Positions 1 through 12,280 of a stretch of DNA of 64,000 nucleotides are shown in pieces (within the stretch, counting starts at the first letter, position 1; each line of letters begins with the position of its first letter). This DNA comes from Rusavskia elegans. Taxonomy: Eukaryota > Ascomycota > Lecanoromycetes > Teloschistales > Teloschistaceae. The notes below the pieces were generated by a model. That model was not told where the DNA came from, made no database searches, and saw nothing but the letters and a program-made list of their open reading frames with translations. The stretch spans positions 1 through 64,000 of the forward strand of contig SAUG01000107.1 in NCBI GenBank assembly GCA_011316305.1, given 5' to 3'. Position numbers and translations under genes: made by a program.

Positions 1-66
1 TAACCCTAACCCTAACCCTAACCCTAACCCTAACCCTAACCCTAACCCTAACCCTAACCCTAACCC
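1..66. repeat. Telomere, (TAACCC)11
   Basis: Eleven exact TAACCC units start at base 1. This is the C-rich strand expected at a left chromosome end whose other strand is (TTAGGG)n, the common telomere of filamentous fungi. The perfect array at the extreme edge, followed directly by RIPed DNA, shows that the window begins at a true chromosome end and not at an internal telomere-like tract. Confidence 0.97.
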
Positions 67-3000
67 GCTATAGCGCGTTACCTATTATAAATAGAGTTAT
101 TCGCGGCCTAATCGTTCTATTCGGTTTATTTAAAAGCGAAGGCCTTAAATTCGCAACTACTAAAAGGATAGATATCTTTAAATAGTATAACTAAAAGATT
201 TTTAATAGTATTATAGAATTTATAGTAAGCTATAAGATTCTTATAATAGAAAAGGTTAGATATAGTTAGCTCTATAGATATAGAGCCGAGGTCTCGAGTA
301 AAATAGAACGAATAAATTAATACTTTAAAGCCTATAGGTCTTTTATATAGATTCTAGAAATAATCCTTCTAAATTTAGAGGTAGTATATATTACGAAGCA
401 GGGTAATACTAGAATACGGAGCTCTACTATAAGTTCTAATAAAATCGTCGAAGCCGAAATCGAAATAGGATTTATTAAAAGGAATAATTTCCTTAGATAT
501 ATTATATTAGTAAACTAGTATCTATTTTATAGTACTTCGGGCTTTCTATAGCGAATCGTATATAATATTAGCCTTTAAATTATAGGCTAATAGAATAAAG
601 AAAAGCCTTTTAAATTCCTATATAGTATTAGCGCGCCTAACTACTTCTATTTATAAAGAGTCGAAATAGTTAGCCGGAATAGAGTAGTAGATATCTATAG
701 GAGCTAATAATCTAAAGAAATATAATTTCTTATTAGTAGATATACTAGTACGGGCGGCTTTAAAACTTTAAAAATAGCGGATAGATATATATTTAGGATA
801 GATTAATCGAACGGTAGAAAGAATAATTAAATCTATTTAAACTAATTAAAGATTATAATCTATATAGGTAGTATCCTATTCTATTCGTATTATATTAAGG
901 AAATATATATAGGTATTAAAGCTTCGCCTTTAGTTAGTAGAACTAAAGCTAATATATAGTTATTTAAATTTATAAATACTATAGCTATAGATTATAAAGC
1001 GCGGGTTCTATATAATATATTAATAGAAAGGCGGATAGAAGTACTAGTAAAATAGATAGAAGTAGACCGCTAGAATTATAGGAACGAGGATAATATTATC
1101 GATATTAGTAGTAGTACGGATCTAAAGGTTATTTTACTTTTCTATTATAAGTCGTTCAAGTAAAGCCTTCTCGCTACAGCTAATATTAAAGGAAGGTAGA
1201 ATAGATTCCCTAGTAAGGAAAGCGCGCTAATTAATATTATAGAAATCCGGGTAAATAGAATTATTACGCCGTAATATTACTAAATAATATAGAAGCGGGA
1301 AAAATAGAATAGATAAAGCTTTCTAGAGACTAAATAATCTCTAATATATAGCGAGTTCGCCGAAACTCCGAATATTAAGTAAAAGGTCGGGGCGGTAGCT
1401 AGCTAGAATATCTATTAGCGATCTAATAATAAATAGAAGTAGGAAAAAGGTTTACCGTAATTATATAAGTATTAAAAGGCTATTATAAAGATTTTATTAG
1501 CCTATTTAAACTCTATAGGCTATAGTTATAGCGGCGGTAATATAGACGGTACTAACCGTGGTTATTATAGTAGTAATAACTCTATAGACTATAGTTATTA
1601 CTACGGTAAAGTATTAGATAGCTATAGTAGAAGTCTAGGTCTATTATCTAAAGATATATAAGGAATCTATTTAGTATCTAAATCGCTACCGGAAATAGAT
1701 AGAGTTCGAATACTATTTATAGAAATAGGATCTTTAATTTATACCGGAAATATAATTTATAACCTTTTATATAAGCGTCCTCCTCTATATCGGGCTATAT
1801 TTATCGAATAGGGAACTCTAATAGAAAAGATAAGAATTAATATATTACCGGTAAGGTAAAATAAAAGATATTTATCGCTCGGTAGTCGGTATAGAATATT
1901 AATCTAGTAAAGTATATCGTTATTAGGAAGATAATCTTCGATTCTATAGAATAGAATAATAATAGAAGAAAAGGTAGAAATAGATAGTAAAATCGAAAGT
2001 TTAGATTATAGTTCTACCGTAGGTAGAATAAACCTCTAGAGCTTTTTACGCCGGACTAATCTATTACTAGAGAAAGATTCTAATTAAACTATTAGCTTCG
2101 ATATATAGCTCTAAGATTATATTTTAGAATTAATATAGAGTTTAAATAAAGTACGACATAGTTCTAAAACTACGAAAGTCTATTTAGTAACGTAGTATAT
2201 ACTAATAGATACCTTCGGAGCCTCGGTAAAAGAAATAGAAGAAATAAAGGCGGTAGCCGGAACTATCTAAGATTTTTAATTTAAGGCCTTTTTTACTTTA
2301 AATATTACTTTATAACTCTTAGCCGTTTCTTTCCTCTTTTTCTCTATCTAGTATTTTTTAAGCCTACTTCGAGGTATTTTAGATAGTTAGATAGATATAT
2401 TACGTTCCGGTAGAAGTATTTAGTACTAGACTTCGAAATTATAAAAGGGGTTAACCGGTAAAAAGTATTATTAGGCGGTTCTAATAGAAAGAAAAAAAAA
2501 ATAGGTATCTAATTTATATAACGTAAAGATATAAGAAGTCGGCTATTATTATATAATAGGAAAGAACTATTACTAATATTACTAGGAAATATATAAATTA
2601 GGTTTTAATTATAAGTACGAAATAATAAATAGGAAGTAGGAAAACCTATTACTCTAATATTCGATATCTAGATTAGGCGGTAAAAGCAGGGAACTAGTAT
2701 TCTATCGGAAATAATAGATCCCCCCCGGTATATAAAGCGGATTATAGGCTGGTATACTTTAACTTTCGTTAGAGATTTATTATAGAGCTAGCGGGCTTTT
2801 TTACCTATTTAAATAAGAGATAGCTGCCTAGATAGATCGTTAATAGTACTATAATAGAAGAGAGGCCTATAATAGGCTTTATAATAATAAAGAATAGAAC
2901 TAAATAGTACCTGGAATTTTAGATTATTAATAAACGGCCTGCTATTTTATACGCTACTATTTTTATTATATAATATTATATTCCCGTTTAACGGTAGCGG

Positions 3001-3295
3001 GAAGTTATCTATAACCTATATTAAAAGTTAAGTAGGCTAGTAATAGCTTCGCTAAATTTAAAAAGGAGCTAGTAAAAGTAGAATAGAAAAAACGAAAGTA
3101 GAAATAGAAAATTCGTATAGAACCTGCCGCCTTATAGAGAAGTAAGGGGTAAGACCTTTAGCTAATTAATTACTATTTTTAAATCTTTTTAACGCGTATA
3201 TATATAGATAACTATATAGGTTACTATTAAATTAATTAGACGATTAAATCTTCCCGGTAATTAATTAGATAATTAAATCTTCTCTCGCTTTAAGC
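67..3295. repeat. RIP-saturated subtelomeric DNA, identity unknown
   Basis: AT-rich DNA with stops in all frames and almost no CpA or TpG, while TpA and CpG are abundant. That is the signature of RIP run to saturation on both strands. Long readable but stop-riddled stretches suggest it was once coding, and RIP implies it was multicopy. I looked for a telomere-linked RecQ helicase, which is common at this position in fungi, and could not recognise helicase motifs. No intact gene is visible. Confidence 0.8.
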
Positions 3296-3299
3296 GATA

Positions 3300-3564
3300 A
3301 TTATACTAGCGGTAGCGGTAGGAAGTAGCAGGAAATAGGTTTTAGATAAATATTAAAATTAACAGCGACTATATAATTAGATATACTACGAACTATTACG
3401 ATTATTTTAGTTCTAAAAACTGGAGGTTTATTATAAGACGATTCTATAGAACTTTCGTACCGGAACGGTATTAATAGGACGATATTAATATACGGTATAA
3501 CCGACCGATTTTAACCAAATTCTATAGGATACCCGCCTAACTCTAACTCTCCGTACCGTACAAT
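3300..3564 (+). repeat. 5' LTR of gypsy element
   Basis: This 265-bp copy matches 8596-8860 along its full length, with differences mostly of the C/T and G/A type. Its ends form a short inverted repeat, ATTATAC at the start and GTACAAT at the end. The preceding GATA equals the bases just after the 3' LTR. Confidence 0.88.
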
Positions 3565-6500
3565 ATTACCGTTATAGAAAGACTAAAAACCTTTTACCCT
3601 GGAGTAACTAACGATAAGAAGCTAGTAAGGAAAAGATTTAAAAATATCTATAAAAAATTTAAAGCCGCTTATAAAATAAGTATTAATAACGAGTACCTAT
3701 AGAATAACTAGTAGGATTAAAAAGTAAATAATATTATCGATATATTAGAAAAAGAACTAGGAAATAACGCCTCTAAAAATAAAGTTATTTCTAAACCGAT
3801 ATTATAAAAAATAAATATAATAATAGGAAGTTAATACGTACTATTTAACTAGACTATATACTATAACGACGATTATATAATCTATAAATTAGAAAAATAA
3901 GGAGCTAGATAGTATTTATTAAAACCACGCCGACGAGCTCCGATAACGCCTATTAAAATCGGAAGTTATAATATTTATAAATATTCCGTATATATTATAT
4001 ACGATAGATATAAATACTAGAAGAAATAGTAAAAAAAAAGAAATAGAATTTTTAATTAGAAATTCTATAGATATATTTTATAAGTAAACTATAAAGATAA
4101 AAAGTACGAAAATATTAAAAATAATTCGGGAAAAAATAGAATCTTATAGTAATAGATATACTATAAGCGTATAACTTTATAGCCTAGAGAAAGTAACTAA
4201 ATTTAGCTAGCTACGTATATATATTCGAGATTAAAATAATTATTAATACCGATAACGGACTATAAAAGATTAGAATATTTATTAATTTAGATATAACCGG
4301 AAATTTTATATTAGAAAATTTAACTAAAAGGAAAAGGTTCCTTTAAATTAAAAAAAAAGATCTATATAACTTAATAGTTATTAATAGAAATAAAATACTA
4401 GAAGGAGATAGGAAGGTTATAAAAAAAACGATACCGTTCTAAATAATAATTAACTAGTATTAAAAGGAACTTTAGTTCGATATTATTCGGATAACCAGCT
4501 ACGATATCGTATTTAAAATACTTTAATTAAAGGATTATAATCTAATAATCGACTAGAAGAAAAAAGTATTTAGTTTTAAATAATATTCCTATATAGGGAA
4601 TATCTAGCCTATACCGAAGTAGTATTTTCGGATAGATAAAAAATAGAATATAAAACGCGAATTCGTAATTTCGAAAAAGAATAACTAAATACTATTTAGA
4701 TCTAATTTATTAGATACCGGTAGAGGTTAGCTAGATTAATAAAATAGAAATAGAAAAGAAAATTATAAACCTTTTAAAAACCCTATACTACCTAATAAGA
4801 AATTAAAAGAAAACCTATTAGAAAGGGTTCTAGGTAAATATAAAAACTAGATAAATTTATTTTAGGAAAAGGTAACTACTAAAATACTACCTAAATATTA
4901 AATATAGAATTATAAAGTAAAATTTAAATTAGATAAATAACCTACGTTTAAACCTATCTATCTATTATTTATAATAGAGCTTAAAATACTCCGTAATTAC
5001 CTAGATAAAAATATAAAGAAGGGATTTATTAAAAAGTCCTAATTACTAGTAGAATACCCGATCCTCTTTATATCTAAAAAGGACGGAATATTCCGCTTAT
5101 ATATTAATTACCGGAAGCTAAATAATATTATAATTAAAAATCGATATCTATTACTAAATATTAGCGAACTCTAAAATAGATTCTCTAGAGTAAAATATTT
5201 TATTAAACTCGACCTTCGAGGAGTATATAATCTTATATAAATAAAGGCCGGAAAAAAATAAAAAATAACTTTCCGAATATAGTATAGTTATTATAAATAT
5301 ATAATAATACTATTCGGATTTACGAACGCTCCGGTAACGTATTAGGATATAATTAATAACGTTTTTAAAAAATATCTGGATATATTTATTATCGCCTACT
5401 TCGACGATATTTTGGTTTTTTCTAAGATATTCGAAGAATATATATAATCAGCAAAGTTTTTAACTATCTAGGAAAAAGAGACTTACGCCTTAAACCAGAA
5501 AAGTATAAATTCTATAAAAAAGAAGTCGACTTTTTTAGATTTATCGTAGGACGAAACAGACTATATATCGACTTTAATAAACTAAAAGCTATTATAGAAT
5601 AGGAGATTCTAATAAATATTAAAGAAATCTAGAACTTTTTCGGATTTATAAACTATAATTAAAAGTTTATAAAAAATTATTCTAAAAAAGTTCTTACTTT
5701 TATAGCTTTAATAAAAGATACCGCCGAATAGTACTAGGGCGAGAAAGAATAATAAGTATTCGAAGACTTTAAAAAGGAATATATAAAAGACCTAGTTTTT
5801 AAAATATTCGATTTAATAAAACTATTATAAATAGAAACAGATTTATTAGATCTAGCTATAGGTATATACCTTCTATAGTAGTATAATAGTAAGTAGTACC
5901 CGGTAGTATATATATCCAGAAAATTATCGCCAGTAGAATAGAATTATAATATCTATAATAAGGAACTACTAGCTATAGTAGTAGTACTAGAATAATAGAA
6001 AGTATACGCCGAAAGATTACTAGAATTAACTATCTTTATAGATTATAAGAACCTTTTATACTTTACTATAATAAAGTAATTAAATAGAAAATAAATATAA
6101 TAGTCTAAACTCTTCGGTTAATATAAATTTAAAATATACTATATCCTAGATAAGAAAAATAGAAGAGTAGATATTCTAAGTCGAAAAAGTAATTATATAA
6201 AAATAAAAGAGATTTTTAATAATAGTATCCTTAAAATTAATAAGGATAGATTACTATTAGTAAACCAGTACAGGCTAAATATAACGCTATATATATTTAG
6301 AGACGACTAGAAATAATTTCCTATTAAAAAAGGAAAACTCTATATACTAGATAATAAAATCGATAAATATATTAAAAAATACTATAATAGAATACTATAA
6401 AGGTATCTAGGCGTAATAAAGATAATATAACTTTTACGATAGTATTACTAGTTTCCTAATATAAGGTAACGCGTCGAAATATATATTAAGAAATATTTTA

Positions 6501-8129
6501 GTTATTAGTAAAATAAATATAGTATATATACTTATTATAAAAAGATTTAGTATTAGGAACTACCGGATTTACTATGGAAGAAAGTTATAATAGACTTTAT
6601 TATTAAGTTCCTAAAATCGAAAGATCTGATAATAAATATAAAATACGACTCGATATTTAATATAGTAGATAGATTTATAAAATATATCTATATAATTCTA
6701 ACTAGAAAAAACTTTATAGCGGAATAATTTAGATTTATTATCTTAGATCGATTATTTCGATACTATAGACTACCAGAAATATTAATAAATAATAGAAATA
6801 AGTTCTTTACTTTAAATTATTAGAAAACTCTAATTCCTTTATTTAGTATTAAATTAAAAATATTAATAGCTTTCTATCTAATAATAGATAGATAGATAAA
6901 ACGTATTAATTAAACGTTCGAATAAAATCTAAAATACTATATTAATAATATTTAAAATAATTAGGTTTCGTTTTTACTAATAGTATAATTAGTACTTAAT
7001 ATAAGAGAATTAAGTACGATAAAAAAAATACCGTTCTTTATCGAAAGCGGGAAAAATCTAAATTTATTTAGATATCCGCTGTTATATAGGTTAGCAGAAT
7101 TAGTAATTTAAAAGGTCGAGATCTAGAAAAGAATCTATATAAATATTCTAAAAAGATATAGAAATACTCGGATAATTACTAGAATAAAAGGTAAAAAATA
7201 GTATCTTAGCTAAAAAAGGGAGATAAAGTATACCTTTTTACGAAAAATTTAAAAATAAAAACTCTAAATAAAAAATTTAACTATATTAAAATCGGACTAT
7301 TTTTAATTAAATAAATTAAAGGACTTTAGAATTTTAAATTTAATCTATTTAAAGATATTAAAGTATATCCGGTATTCTATATATTTCTTTTAGAACTAGC
7401 CGACCCCGGAACGCCGTTATAATAGATATTTAATTTCGAAATATAAAAGGAAGATACTTTTATAGTCGAAAAGATTCTATAGTAGAAAGATTAAAACTAT
7501 CTAATTAAATAGAAAGGTTACTCTACTTTAAAAAATATTTAGGAACCTAAAGAATACTTAGTAAACTACTAGAAGGCTCTATAATAGTTTTACTAAAAGG
7601 AGCTAAAGAAGTTATTAACTAGCCAGAATTACCAGGAAGTACGATCTACTCGGAAGCTATATCGATAAAAGAATTAAAACCTACGGAAGAAAGCGGATCC
7701 GCGGTATCTCTATATTCTAATACTTTAAAATTTTATAGCTCGCCGTTAACTATAATACGCTACTCCTCTTTAATATAATCTAACTAATAAAGTAAATATT
7801 ATTACTTTATATATACTTTATATAATTCTTTCTTTAGTTTTTTACGCTTATCTTCTAAACGACGCTAGCGCGTAGTATCTAACGAAGTAAAATTATAAGG
7901 ATAAGCTTATATAATATACTTAACGTATTTTTTAGAACTATCGCTAACGCGATATAATTTCTCTAACTAGAAATAATTCCGATAAAAATATATAGCTAAT
8001 ATACTAATATCTAATAATATAACTTTATTATAATATTCTTTAATTAATAGCTTCTTTCGTTTATCTATAAAAGGAAGGAATAAAGGATTTTTAGAATAAA
8101 AATTCTAAAGAGGAAACCTAGTATTATAA

Positions 8130-8592
8130 ATACGCGCAGTATAATTTCAGGAACGTAGTAGTATTTAATATAGTACTAGAACTCCTTATTATATCTAGAT
8201 AGATAGAAAGGATTTAGTATTATTATCTTAGTTATTTTAGTAAATAAAGTACCTAAAAAAGGTTATCTTAGTTATTTTAGTAAATAAAGTACCTAAGGAA
8301 GGTTATCTTAGTTATTTTAATAAATAAAGTACCTAAAAAGGATTATTTTAGTTATCTTAGTAAGTAAAGTACCTAAAAAAAGGAGAATTTTATTATCTAT
8401 ATAGATCCCGAACTCGATACCTTTATAGCTCGTATTTAATTTATTAGTTATCGCTATATACTATTCTAGTAATTAGACTAATTTAATCTTATATTAATTT
8501 AAAGTAATTACCCGTTATACCTCCGTTTATAGATATACTAATAAGTCTAACCAACTCTTGGAGATACCAGGACCCCCAGGTAGCCCTATAAT
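8130..8592 (+). repeat. RIPed 3' non-coding part of gypsy element with minisatellite
   Basis: It lies between pol and the 3' LTR and contains about four copies of a 39-40 bp unit (about 8221-8385). The unit reads like tatcttagttattttagta, which is the RIP-mutated form of the unit preserved at 16610-16805 on the other strand. The flanks on both sides also match 16395-16890 in inverted orientation, so the two segments derive from the same element family. Confidence 0.82.
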
Positions 8593-8595
8593 ATA

Positions 8596-8860
8596 ATTAT
8601 ACTAGCGGTAGCGGCAGGAAGCGGTAGGAAACAGATTTTAGATAAATATTAAAACTAATAGCGACTATATAGTTAGATATACTACGAACTATTACGATTA
8701 TTTTAGTTTTAAAAACTAGAGGTTTATTATAAGACGATTCTATAGAACTTTCGTACCGGAACGGTATTAATAGAACGATATTAATATATAGTACGACCGA
8801 CCGATTTTAACCAAATTCTATAGAATGTCCGTTTAACTCTGATCTTCCGTACCGTATAAT
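8596..8860 (+). repeat. 3' LTR of gypsy element
   Basis: Same length as the 5' LTR and colinear with it. It is followed by GATA, the presumed target-site duplication. RIP differences between the two LTRs make insertion dating by LTR divergence unreliable. Confidence 0.88.
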
Positions 8861-8914
8861 GATAAAATTCCTTATAATAATTTATCTATACTCTAATCTC
8901 GGTCTAGAATATTT

Positions 8915-9322
8915 TGTTACGTCCACGATTCCACAGAGGTTTCTTGGAGGATTAGCCAAATAAGCGAGCCTAATTATCTATAGCCGTCTATAGCCGTTAT
9001 AGCCGCTATCTTTAGTAGGGCTTTTAGTACGCGGCTACTATCGGCCTTTACAGCTACTTTTAATATATATATTACTTATTACTTCTATAGATAGCTTCTC
9101 TCGTTAGTCGTTAATATAATTATTTAATATATCTCTACTATTCTCTTTTTAATTACTTTATAACGAAGACGTCTCGTAATATCGTAACCGTATTTCTACG
9201 GCTATATAGGATTAGTTATAATAATCTACGCTAGGACTCCTTTACTATTTAGTAGCTCGGACTATATCTACGGCTGTAGCTAGGCTTAAATATAATACCC
9301 TCTGATATATAGAAATACTATA
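8915..9322 (+). repeat. 5' LTR of short retroelement
   Basis: 408 bp, starting at TGTTACGTCC. It pairs base for base with 11868-12275, allowing C-to-T and G-to-A changes. A third, inverted copy lies at 17723-18143. Confidence 0.87.
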
Positions 9323-11867
9323 TTTTAACGACTTACTTTACTATATTAGTTTTATTATCCTGTTTTACAGACCGAAGCGATAGTATTAAAATAGTAATTC
9401 CAGGTATCTATAAAGGAGATAGAAGATCTTTAAAACTATAGATTATTTAGATAAATATATACTTCGTATTATATATAAGCTAGTTTTCTAGTAAAGTATT
9501 TAAAGTCTTATTTATAATATTATATCTAGGAAGGACTGCCTTTAATTAAGTATAGCCTCGAGTAGAAGACTACCTCGATAACCCGGAAAGATAAAGGGAA
9601 GATAAAATAGTATAAATCTTCTACGCCTTTACTAACTTTATTACGATTATAAAAGAAGCCTTTAGAAATAATAATAAAGATAGAATAACGAGTAGGAAAT
9701 TTATAGTTCTAAAATAGTAGAAGTCGGTAGCTATCTATACTATTTATTTTAGAACGTTAGCTTATAAAATAGACTAGGAGGACTTAGCCCTAAAAGTCTA
9801 CTTCTATAAAGGACTCTATATAAAAATTAAAGAAGCTATAGTAGTAATTAAAAAACCAGATTTACTAGTAGATTTTATTAAACTAGTAATAAGGATCGAT
9901 ACTAGGTAATACGAAATATACTTAGATAAGTAGGCGTTTACTAAAATAGAACCTGCTAAGAGAAAGCCTAGAAAAAATCTAATAGAGTTCGATACTACTA
10001 AAAATAAAGGATCGCGAACTAAAGCTTATTATTTATACGGAAAGATAGGATACTTTAAAAGAAATTACCTAACTAAAAAGGTAATAGAGATAACTAAAAA
10101 TTAGTTCGAAGTAATAGAGAAATTATCTAGGAAAGTAACTAATAAATATATAGTAAAAAGCTAGTTAGTTTACTATAACGATAATTACCGTATCTACCTA
10201 TTAGATAAAGAGGGATTAGGATAGTACCTTAAAGAACCTAGAAAAGTATAAGAACTAAAGGAGCTAATAATCGGATTTAAGCTATATAAAACCGAAAAAC
10301 CTCTTACTATAGTATTTAAAGTTAAAATCGGAGGTTAATAAATAATCGCTCTCGTAAATAAAAAGGAAGATAATAAAATTATAAAAGGATTCTATAGAAA
10401 AATTAAAAGTTATATCTACGAACGAATAATATATAATAATAGAATACTAGATATTAAAGTTAAAACGAAATATAGATTAATTAGAATAATAAACTTTACT
10501 ATAATCGAGAACCAGAGGGACTATATAGTCCTAGAAAACGAATAGAAAGAATTAATTTTAGGAAAAACGACCGAAAAAAGTATAGTTAGTAAGAAATTAA
10601 AACCGTAGATAATATACCTCCTAGCCTATAAAAAACTATTATATAAAGAATTAGATATTAAGTCGATAATATTCTATAAAGAAATTAAAGACTTAGATAT
10701 AAAATTTAAAGATAGCGGAAAAGTATAGGAAATATAGACTTAGAAAGACTACTACTAGCTATTTTAAAAGCTTATAAAGAAATATAATAAAAGTAGAGAA
10801 CTAATTTAATAGTTATAGATAGACTATATAAAAAAAGTATATACGAACGTTATTAACGCTATAGATAAAATCGAATACTATAAACCTAATTAGGTAAATT
10901 AGAATAAAGGAATTCCAGACCTAAAACTTAGTACCTAATTTAGGAATAAAGACTTCGACTAGTTACTATCGCTATTATTATAGGACGAGATAGTATTTTA
11001 AAAGTAGGAATTAATAGAACTTTTAGAAAAACCAGAAATAACTTATAATATAGATATTTAAACAGGAAATATACGGAGATAGTAGAAAAGGAACCTTTTA
11101 CTAGACTTTCTTTAGAACCCTATAGTTTCTATAGGCTAAGAGAAGTTAAAATCTTTTAGGAACTAATCTATATTACCTAAACTAAATCTAGAAATTAATT
11201 TAATAGATACTTTTTATACGGCTAGTATAAAATTACCGGAGGAGTAAAATATAATAGGATTATCGATTTTATCGAAATAAGCTAGGACGTATTATTCCTA
11301 AATAATAAGATTATTTTCGCGTTTATCTAAAGTACGATAATAAGTAATAAAATATTCTTATTTACTAAAGAGTCGACGGAGATCGGACTTCTAAATAAAA
11401 TATTTATTACGAATTTCTTTTTCGGAATTAAGGAAGGATTTAATACGGCGATAAGCTTCGGAATATTTATTAAGAATACTCGCGATATTAGAATATAGTT
11501 TATTTTTCTTATCTTTAAAACGCTTCCCTGGATAAAAGTTAGTAAAAGAAAGTAAATAGCCGATTAATATATAGGTAGTATTAGAAATTAAAAGGTTATA
11601 GGACTTCTAAGCCCGAGTATATTTACTATAGATATTACTACTAACCTCGACCTTATACTCTTTTAAAGGATTACAAATATATAAGGAATAAAGGAAAAGT
11701 ATTTTAATCCCTCTCGATTAGATATAAACGAAGGATTTTAAACGGTTTTCTCGTCGAGAATATATAATAGAGATACTTATTAAATAAAGAGAAAAAGAGA
11801 AAAGGAAACCTTTTTATACCCTATATATAGTAACTAAGCTAGGTAAGAAGCGATATAGAAGGGGCCG

Positions 11868-12275
11868 TATTATATCTACGATTCTATAGAGGTTCCCTAG
11901 AAGATTAGCTAGATAAGCGAGCCTAATTATCTATAGCTATCCGTAGCCGTCGTAGCCGCTGCCTTTAGTAGGGCTTTTAGTACGCGGCTACTAACGGCCT
12001 TTATAGCTATTTTTAATATATATATTACTTATTACTTCTATAGATAGCTTCTCTTATTAGTTATTAATATAATTATTTAATATATTTCTACTATTCTCTT
12101 CTTAATTACTTTATAATAAAGATACCTTATAATATCGTAACCGTACTTCTGCGGCTATATAGAATTAGTTATAATAATCTATACTAGGACTCCCTTACTA
12201 TTTAGTAGCTCGGACTACGTCTACGGCTATAGCTAGGCTCGAGCGTAACGCTCTCTGATATACAGGGACGTTATA
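11868..12275 (+). repeat. 3' LTR of short retroelement
   Basis: 408 bp. The 5' terminus reads TATTATATCT, the RIPed form of TGTTACGTCC, and the 3' terminus GGACGTTATA is followed at once by the TATTT target duplication. Confidence 0.87.
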
Positions 12276-12280
12276 TATTT

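Larger units (their letters stand above)
3300..8860 (+). mobile_element. RIPed Ty3/gypsy chromovirus with two LTRs
   Basis: Two 265-bp direct LTRs (3300-3564 and 8596-8860) enclose a degenerate pol, and a GATA repeat flanks the element at 3296-3299 and 8861-8864. Read through its stops, the internal region shows reverse transcriptase motifs KLDLRG.YNL (about 5209-5240) and AYFDDILVFS (5394-5423), an RNase H-like KELLAIVVVLE stretch (about 5960), and near the 3' end a chromodomain with EKIL, YLIK.KGY and EPKEYL (about 7450-7590). TGG tryptophan codons have become TAG as RIP predicts. The order RT-RNase H-integrase-chromodomain is that of chromoviruses. The element is dead. Confidence 0.9.
8915..12275 (+). 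mobile_element. RIPed short LTR retroelement with gag only
   Basis: Two 408-bp LTRs (8915-9322 and 11868-12275) are flanked by an exact TATTT target duplication (8910-8914 and 12276-12280). The 5' LTR begins TGTTACGTCC and the 3' LTR ends GGACGTTATA, near-inverted termini. The 2.5-kb interior contains a gag-like zinc knuckle whose cysteines are RIPed to tyrosine (YYLYGKIGYFKRNY, 10024-10068; ancestral CX2CX4HX4C). I find no reverse transcriptase or integrase motif, so it is either internally deleted or a non-autonomous family. At 3.36 kb it is well below the usual 5-7 kb. Confidence 0.85.

Noticed and set aside
67..3295. Telomere-linked RecQ helicase gene
   Set aside because: The position is right for such genes in fungi, but reading through RIP stops in the frames I tried gave no recognisable helicase motif, so no call is made.
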